A stretch of 64,000 nt of DNA from Mycobacterium bohemicum DSM 44277. Lineage in GTDB: Bacteria; Actinomycetota; Actinomycetes; Mycobacteriales; Mycobacteriaceae. The translations under genes and the position numbers were made by a program. The stretch's first letter is position 1. Each line of letters begins with the position of its first letter. This document shows, piece by piece, positions 59,503 through 64,000 of this stretch. Where the stretch lies: assembly GCF_001053185.1 (NCBI RefSeq), contig NZ_CSTD01000007.1, forward strand, positions 62,001-126,000. The letters run 5' to 3'. The notes under the pieces are model-generated. The model was not told where the DNA came from, searched no databases, and saw only the letters and a program-made list of their open reading frames with translations.

Positions 59503-60828
59503 TTAGGGCCGCGGCGCCCCGAGCCTGAACACCTTCCAGCCCGCCGAGCGCCAGCGCGCCGCGTCGAGGCAGTTGCGGCCGTCGACGATCACGCGCGCGC
59601 GCACCCGGTCGGCCAGGTCGTCGGGGTCGAGTTCGACGAACTGCCGCCACTCGGTGAGCAGCAGCACCGCGTCGGCCCGATCGCAGGCCTCTTCGACCGA
59701 TACCGCGTAGTTCAGCGTCGGGAACAACCGCTGCGCGTTGTCCAGGGCCTTCGGGTCGTAGACGTTGACGGCGGCCCCGTTGAGCTGCAGTTGCCCCGCC
59801 ACGTTCAGCGCCGGCGAGTCGCGCACGTCGTCGGATTCGGGCTTGAACGCCGCGCCCAGCACCGCGATGTTGGCGCCCAGCAGCGATCCGCCGCACGCGG
59901 CGCTGGCCAGCTCCACCATGCGGGTGCGGCGGCGCATGTTGATGCTGTCCACCTCACGCAGGAACGTCAGGGCCTGGTCGGCGCCCAGCTCGCCGGCGCG
60001 GGCCATGAACGCACGGATGTCTTTGGGCAGGCACCCCCCGCCGAAACCCAAACCGGCGTTGAGGCATTGGCGTCCGATGCGGGGGTCGTACCCGAGCGCA
60101 TCGGCGAGCAGGCTGACGTCGGCGCCGGCCGCCTCGCACACCTCGGAAATCGCGTTGATGAACGAGATCTTGGTCGCCAGAAAGGCATTCGCCGACACCT
60201 TGACCAGCTCGGCGGTCTGCAGGTCGGTCACCATGAACGGGATGCCGTCGTCGAGCAGAGGCGCATACAACTCCCGGACGGCCTTCTCGGCCCGTACCGA
60301 GTCGCGTTGCACCCCAAGAACGATGCGGTCCGGGTGCAGCGTGTCCTGCACGGCGAGGCCTTCGCGCAAGAATTCCGGATTCCACGCTATTTCGACGTCG
60401 ACGCCGTCGGGGGCCAACGCGGCGGCGCGGTTCGCGAGCTCGGCCGCGGTGCCCACCGGCACCGTCGACTTCCCAACAAGAACAGACGCCCTCGTGAGCC
60501 GGGGCACCAGCGCATCGATGACGGCATTGACGTGGCGCAGGTCGGCGCCGTACTCCCCCTTCTTCTGCGGGGTGCCGACGCCCAGGAAGTGCACGTCGGC
60601 AAAATCGGCAGCCATGTCGTAGTCGGTGGTGAAATGCAGCCGGCCGGCATTCAGGTTCTCGTTCAACAACTTTCGCAGGTCGGGCTCGTAAAACGGGATG
60701 TCACCGCCCGCGAGCTTGGCGATCTTGCCGGGATCGATGTCGACCCCGACCACCTCATGTCCCAGTTCGGCCATCCCGACCGCATGGGTAGCGCCCAGGT
60801 AACCGGTGCCAAAGACGGTGCATCTCAT
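59503..60828 (-). CDS. udgA: UDP-glucose 6-dehydrogenase
   Basis: A 441-residue enzyme oxidising UDP-glucose to UDP-glucuronate with two NAD. The Rossmann motif VFGTGYLGATHAVGMAELGH starts at residue 5, and the catalytic Cys lies in GLGFGGGCLPKDIRAF near residue 263. STVPVGTAAELA and the C-terminal VIVDGRNCLDA are typical. It matches Rv0322. It is downstream of the PPE gene on the same strand and the open PPE frame overlaps its first 74 bp, probably because of a frameshift in PPE. Confidence 0.95.
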   Translation of the reverse strand: MRCTVFGTGYLGATHAVGMAELGHEVVGVDIDPGKIAKLAGGDIPFYEPDLRKLLNENLNAGRLHFTTDYDMAADFADVHFLGVGTPQKKGEYGADLRHVNAVIDALVPRLTRASVLVGKSTVPVGTAAELANRAAALAPDGVDVEIAWNPEFLREGLAVQDTLHPDRIVLGVQRDSVRAEKAVRELYAPLLDDGIPFMVTDLQTAELVKVSANAFLATKISFINAISEVCEAAGADVSLLADALGYDPRIGRQCLNAGLGFGGGCLPKDIRAFMARAGELGADQALTFLREVDSINMRRRTRMVELASAACGGSLLGANIAVLGAAFKPESDDVRDSPALNVAGQLQLNGAAVNVYDPKALDNAQRLFPTLNYAVSVEEACDRADAVLLLTEWRQFVELDPDDLADRVRARVIVDGRNCLDAARWRSAGWKVFRLGAPRP

Positions 60829-61924
60829 ACCACCGGTGTAGGTGGCCGCGATGAGCTAACTGCATCGCCCGACTGATCGGGAGGCAAACGCCAGATGACA
60901 GGTGAGCCCGAAGGTTAACGGCGCCCGAAGCCGCCGTGACCTCCGCCGAACCCACCGTGGCCTCCGCCCCCGCCGAAACCGGGGAAGCCGGGGAAACCGC
61001 CGCCGCCGTGCTCTTCGCCGCCCCCGCGGCCGGCGCCGACAGCGAATTCACCAACGGGTTCCACCCCGCGGCCACCGGGGGGGCGAGCGTCAGCATGGCG
61101 CCGGAGGCATCGAAGTTCAGCCCCTCGGAAAGGATCTGATAGCCCACCGTGCCGGCGCTGAGCGTGTGGAACGTCTGGAGCGGATAGCTGTTCAGCACGT
61201 CGAGGATGGGGTTCGGCCCATTCAGGTAATCGATGATCGGATTGCCGGACGCGGGCGCCGCGGCCGTGGGTCCCGAAAGGCCCTGCAGCATGTTCGGGAC
61301 GTTCGCGAGCGCCGATTGGGTGCTGGATCCGGTCGCGCCGGCGGCGGCGTTGCTGGCGGCGGTGCCCTGCGTCGCCGTCCCGGACTGGCTGGTGGTGGGC
61401 GGCGGCGGGTTGAACGGCGTCACGCTGGTCGCGGCCGCCGAAGCCCCGGCGTAGCCGTACATCGCCGCGGCGTCCTGGGCCCACATCTCGGCGTACTGCG
61501 CCTCGGTGGCCGCGATCGCCGCGGTGTTCTGCCCGAACGTGTTGGTGGCCAGCAGCGACGCCAACAACGCCCGGTTCACCTCGATCTGCACCGGGGGCAC
61601 CGTGGCCGCGAACGCCGCCTCGTAGGCCGCAACCGCGGACCCCAGCTGAGCGGCGGTGTGCGTCGCCGTGGCGGCGGCGGCATTCATCCACGACAGATAC
61701 GGCGCCACCGCGGCGGCCATCGATCCCGAAGACGGACCCACCCAGGGCCCGCCCGTCAGCGTCGACACCACCGCCCGGTAGGAGTCCGCCGTCGAACTCA
61801 ACTCCGCCGCCACCGCCTCCCAGGCCGCCGCGGCCGCAGTCAGCGACCCGGGGCCCGGGCCCGCGTACATCCGGGCCGAGTTCACCTCCGGCGGCAACGC
61901 CGCGAAATCCAGGACGCCGATCAC
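60755..61924 (-). CDS. PPE-family protein, probable 3' frameshift
   Basis: The N-terminal 175 residues form a PPE domain: VIGVLDFAALPPEVNSARMY, GPWVGPSSGSM in place of the WxG turn, and PVQIEVNRALLASLLATNTF. A Ser/Thr/Gly-rich region and a second hydrophobic stretch follow. After about 61010 (a run of five G) the frame reads an Ala/Val-rich sequence into udgA and stops at 60755. In the neighbouring frame the same DNA gives GGGFPGFPGFGGGGGHGG and stops at 60915, before udgA. The latter is the likely true end. GTG 61924 overlaps the stop of the upstream gene in GTGA, so the two are coupled. Confidence 0.75.
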   Translation of the reverse strand: MIGVLDFAALPPEVNSARMYAGPGPGSLTAAAAAWEAVAAELSSTADSYRAVVSTLTGGPWVGPSSGSMAAAVAPYLSWMNAAAATATHTAAQLGSAVAAYEAAFAATVPPVQIEVNRALLASLLATNTFGQNTAAIAATEAQYAEMWAQDAAAMYGYAGASAAATSVTPFNPPPPTTSQSGTATQGTAASNAAAGATGSSTQSALANVPNMLQGLSGPTAAAPASGNPIIDYLNGPNPILDVLNSYPLQTFHTLSAGTVGYQILSEGLNFDASGAMLTLAPPVAAGWNPLVNSLSAPAAGAAKSTAAAVSPASPVSAGAEATVGSAEVTAASGAVNLRAHLSSGVCLPISRAMQLAHRGHLHRWYEMHRLWHRLPGRYPCGRDGRTGT

Positions 61925-62694
61925 AGCATGGCCTCCTTGATGAGCCGCGCCGCCGCGTCGCGCTCCGTGGCCGCCTCGGCGATCTGCTTGCGCAGCACGT
62001 CGAGCTCCTCGCGTTCGCGGTCGCTCAAGGCGCTCGCGACATGCTGGCGGGCAGGCTGCGGCTGCGCGGGCCGGGCGGCGGTGGCCCCGCTGGCGCCCTC
62101 CTCCCCGGGCAGCGCCGGGATGACTTTCTTGCCCGGTTCGGACCGGGAGCGGGTCTGCTCGCCGCGCGGTGCGTTGACCAGGCTGCCGACCGGCGGGATC
62201 CCGCCGAACATGCCGCCCGGTCCGGCCAATCCGGCCGGTGGCGACCCGCCCGGTTGAGCGGCCGACAGCGGCGACGCGCTCCCGGTCAGCTGGATGCCCG
62301 GAGAGGAAACCCATGCCGGCGGCACCGACAGCTTGCCGACCGTGGCGGCGCCGCCCACGGATTGCGCCAGTGCCGCCGCGGCCAGGAAAGCCGAGACGAG
62401 CATCACATTCTCGACCTTGTGCGTCGCCAGTGCGTCGCGCAGGGCGGCGGCCTCTATGGGGTCGGTGAACGTGACGCCCGTCGCCGCGAGCTGATAGCCG
62501 CCCTCGACGGCTCCCTCGCGGGTGCCCAGGATCGCCGAGACCACCTGGTCGGCTGCGCTGACGGTCGCGGCGTCATCGTCAGCCTGGACGGTGAAGTTGT
62601 CCTCGTCGACGGTTGCACCCTCGCCATTTTGGCCTTCTACCAACACCATTCGCACTGCTGTCGGCGCCATCGACACGCCAAGTACGGTGTCCAA
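61921..62694 (-). CDS. chimera of a DUF7159-type N-terminus and a PPE C-terminus
   Basis: 257 residues. Residues 1 to about 115 (MDTVLGVSMAPTAVRMVLVE to VSAFLAAAALAQSVG) look like the N-terminal actin-like domain of DUF7159 proteins. From about residue 118 the sequence is a PPE C-terminus of the SVP class: VGKLSVPPAWVSSP, a Gly/Pro-rich part, KKVIPALPGEEGA, and a charged end LDVLRKQIAEAATERD. Neither part is complete. The join is near 62350 at a short shared Ala-Val-Gly-like stretch. The start is a TTG with GGGGGAG two bases upstream. Fusion may be real or an assembly join between paralogues. Confidence 0.6.
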   Translation of the reverse strand: MDTVLGVSMAPTAVRMVLVEGQNGEGATVDEDNFTVQADDDAATVSAADQVVSAILGTREGAVEGGYQLAATGVTFTDPIEAAALRDALATHKVENVMLVSAFLAAAALAQSVGGAATVGKLSVPPAWVSSPGIQLTGSASPLSAAQPGGSPPAGLAGPGGMFGGIPPVGSLVNAPRGEQTRSRSEPGKKVIPALPGEEGASGATAARPAQPQPARQHVASALSDREREELDVLRKQIAEAATERDAAARLIKEAML

Positions 62695-62954
62695 AGCTCC
62701 CCCATTACCGTTTGTTGACCCGAGCCACGTGCATGCCGGTGCAGACGTCGTGGTCGCATGCTCCCCGAAGGCGAGGCGCTGTAAGCCCTCACCTGTTATT
62801 CCCCTAGTAACCAGATTTTACGCGGCAGGACACACGCCGTCGTGCTCCACCGGACGGCTGCGGCGGCTCCCAGTGGGCCGGGCAAGCGACCGAAGCGCCT
62901 TCGACGAGCAAGGTTCGGCCGGTCGCGGTTCAGCAGCGCGCCGGTCAACCCGCA

Positions 62955-64000
62955 CTATCTGTGCCCGCCACCGCCAAAGCCGCCGCCACCGCCGAAGCCA
63001 CCGAAGCCGTGGCCGCCGCCACCACCGCCGAAGCCACCGAAGCCGTGGCCGCCGCCACCGCCGAACGGACCACCACCACCGAACGGACCACCGCCGCCAC
63101 CGAACGGGCCGCCGACTCCGGGAAGCCCTGGCTCGGCGCCATGACCGCCGCCGAGGGGACCGCCGCCGCCGAAGGGGCCGCCGACTTCGGGAAGCCCTGG
63201 CTCGGCGCCGGGACCGCTGCCCGGGACACCGGGGACACCTCGAATACCCTGCCCGGGTCCGCCGGGGCCGGTGCCCGGGGTGCGAACCGGCCCGCCTCCG
63301 ACTTGACCGCCGGGAGGTGTGCCGGGAATCGCGAGGTGTCCGCCACCCGTGCCGCTCGACTTGGGGGGAAAGCCCGGCACCGAGCCACCGAGGTTCGTCG
63401 GCGTCTGCGCATCAGGGATGTGCACGGGCACCTGCGGCGTCACGGGCTGCGGAACCTGCACCCGAGGGGCCTGGATGACCGGCGGTGTCAGCACGGGATT
63501 GGGCGCCGGCACCCTGATCGGCGGCGCCAACATCGGCGCCAATGGGGGAACGACGACCGGAACGGGGACCGCCGGGGCCGCCGCGGGGATCGGAGGCGCC
63601 GCAGGGATCGGAGCCGCCGGGGCGGGCGCCACAAAGGCGGGGGCCAGCGGCTTGGGGGCGGCAACCTGCTCCGGAAGTCTGATCCTCTGCGCGGGCGCCG
63701 ATGCCTGGACGGGCGCCGGGGCCTGCTGGGTCGGGACGATGAGGTTTTGCGCGGGTGTGGGGCGCAATGCGACGGTGCCCGTCGTCCGAATGCCAATCGC
63801 CAGAGCGATCTCGAGTGCCAGCACCGCGCTGATGCCCACCACCGCCAACCCGCTGCCGACCAGCAGGACCGGCCTGCGGCGCGGTTCACTTTCTTCGGGC
63901 AGGAACAGCTTCTCGATGACGACGGTCTGCGCGCTGGCGTCTTCGTCGGGGACGGCGCTGTAGGCCAGCTCGTCGTCGACGGGACCGCCGGTGTAACTCA
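62955..64000 (-). CDS. DUF7159-type membrane protein with Gly/Phe-rich tail, 5' end outside window
   Basis: The frame is open to the right edge, so the N-terminal domain is not seen. The visible 348 codons begin with an acidic cytoplasmic part (SYTGGPVDDELAYSAVPDED), then one membrane segment (VLLVGSGLAVVGISAVLALE), a Pro/Ala-rich extracytoplasmic region, and a low-complexity C-terminus of repeated GGPFGGGG and GGHGFGGFGGG blocks ending FGGGGHR. This layout matches DUF7159 proteins found beside PPE genes in mycobacteria. The function is unknown. Confidence 0.7.
   Translation of the reverse strand, partial: SYTGGPVDDELAYSAVPDEDASAQTVVIEKLFLPEESEPRRRPVLLVGSGLAVVGISAVLALEIALAIGIRTTGTVALRPTPAQNLIVPTQQAPAPVQASAPAQRIRLPEQVAAPKPLAPAFVAPAPAAPIPAAPPIPAAAPAVPVPVVVPPLAPMLAPPIRVPAPNPVLTPPVIQAPRVQVPQPVTPQVPVHIPDAQTPTNLGGSVPGFPPKSSGTGGGHLAIPGTPPGGQVGGGPVRTPGTGPGGPGQGIRGVPGVPGSGPGAEPGLPEVGGPFGGGGPLGGGHGAEPGLPGVGGPFGGGGGPFGGGGPFGGGGGHGFGGFGGGGGGHGFGGFGGGGGFGGGGHR

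Overview
The window is high-GC actinobacterial DNA. Many GTG/TTG starts, PE and PPE proteins, F420- and mycothiol-type enzymes, 13E12-repeat proteins and close matches to remembered M. tuberculosis proteins (SigL, SapM, LpdA, SppA, AspC, UdgA) place it in a slow-growing Mycobacterium, probably near the M. avium complex. Family names and M. tuberculosis locus numbers come from memory, not from a search.

Layout. Block A (1-21994) is colinear with the M. tuberculosis Rv0735 to Rv0714 region, inverted: sigL, mapA, adk, secY, an LCM-type methyltransferase, GNAT, xylB, serA2, fucA, then an accessory SDR/TetR/ADH/SDR group, three tandem methyltransferases, sppA, an F420-type oxidoreductase and the spc ribosomal operon from rplN to rplO. 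A frameshifted 13E12 gene follows (22188-23685). Block B (23725-49620) matches Rv3300c to Rv3329: RluA synthase, glpD2, lpdA, amiA1, upp, sapM, two convergent VWA proteins, a cupin with a GntR regulator, purine and pyrimidine salvage (add, deoA, cdd), succinate dehydrogenase (sdhCDAB), a diguanylate cyclase, sigJ and a class III aminotransferase. Block C (50852-60828) matches Rv0338c to Rv0322: an Fe-S oxidoreductase, aspC, YibE/F, rmlA, Rv0333- and Rv0332-like genes, a second 13E12 gene and udgA. The right end carries PPE and DUF7159-type genes.

How the genes work together. The spc operon with secY, adk and mapA gives ribosome assembly, membrane insertion and N-terminal processing. xylB, serA2 and fucA form a sugar and hydroxy-acid cluster. 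add, deoA, cdd and upp salvage nucleosides and bases. sdhCDAB feeds the respiratory chain. rmlA and udgA make nucleotide sugars.

The most important observation is that several joins look unnatural. At 31213-31233 there is a poly-A plus Illumina P5 adapter read-through signature, exactly where amiB1, deoD and most of pmmB should lie. Further chimeric joins are seen at about 50248 (PE protein into an unrelated membrane tail), about 53180 and 53970 (Fe-S protein, reversed foreign fragment, aspC without its N-terminus), and about 62350 (DUF7159 into a PPE C-terminus). mapA, one 13E12 gene and a PPE gene also carry frame disruptions. I therefore read the window as a draft assembly with at least one certain artefact. 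Gene fusions should not be taken at face value.

A positive biological signal is a set of at least twelve genes whose start codon lies 6-8 nt after a TANNNT hexamer, the pattern of leaderless mycobacterial transcripts. One divergent pair of them (sigJ and the aminotransferase) is separated by a three-copy 57-bp tandem repeat. I see no rRNA, tRNA, CRISPR array or insertion sequence. No non-coding stretch exceeds 300 bases; the longest (62695-62954, upstream of the DUF7159/PPE chimera) shows nothing I can name.
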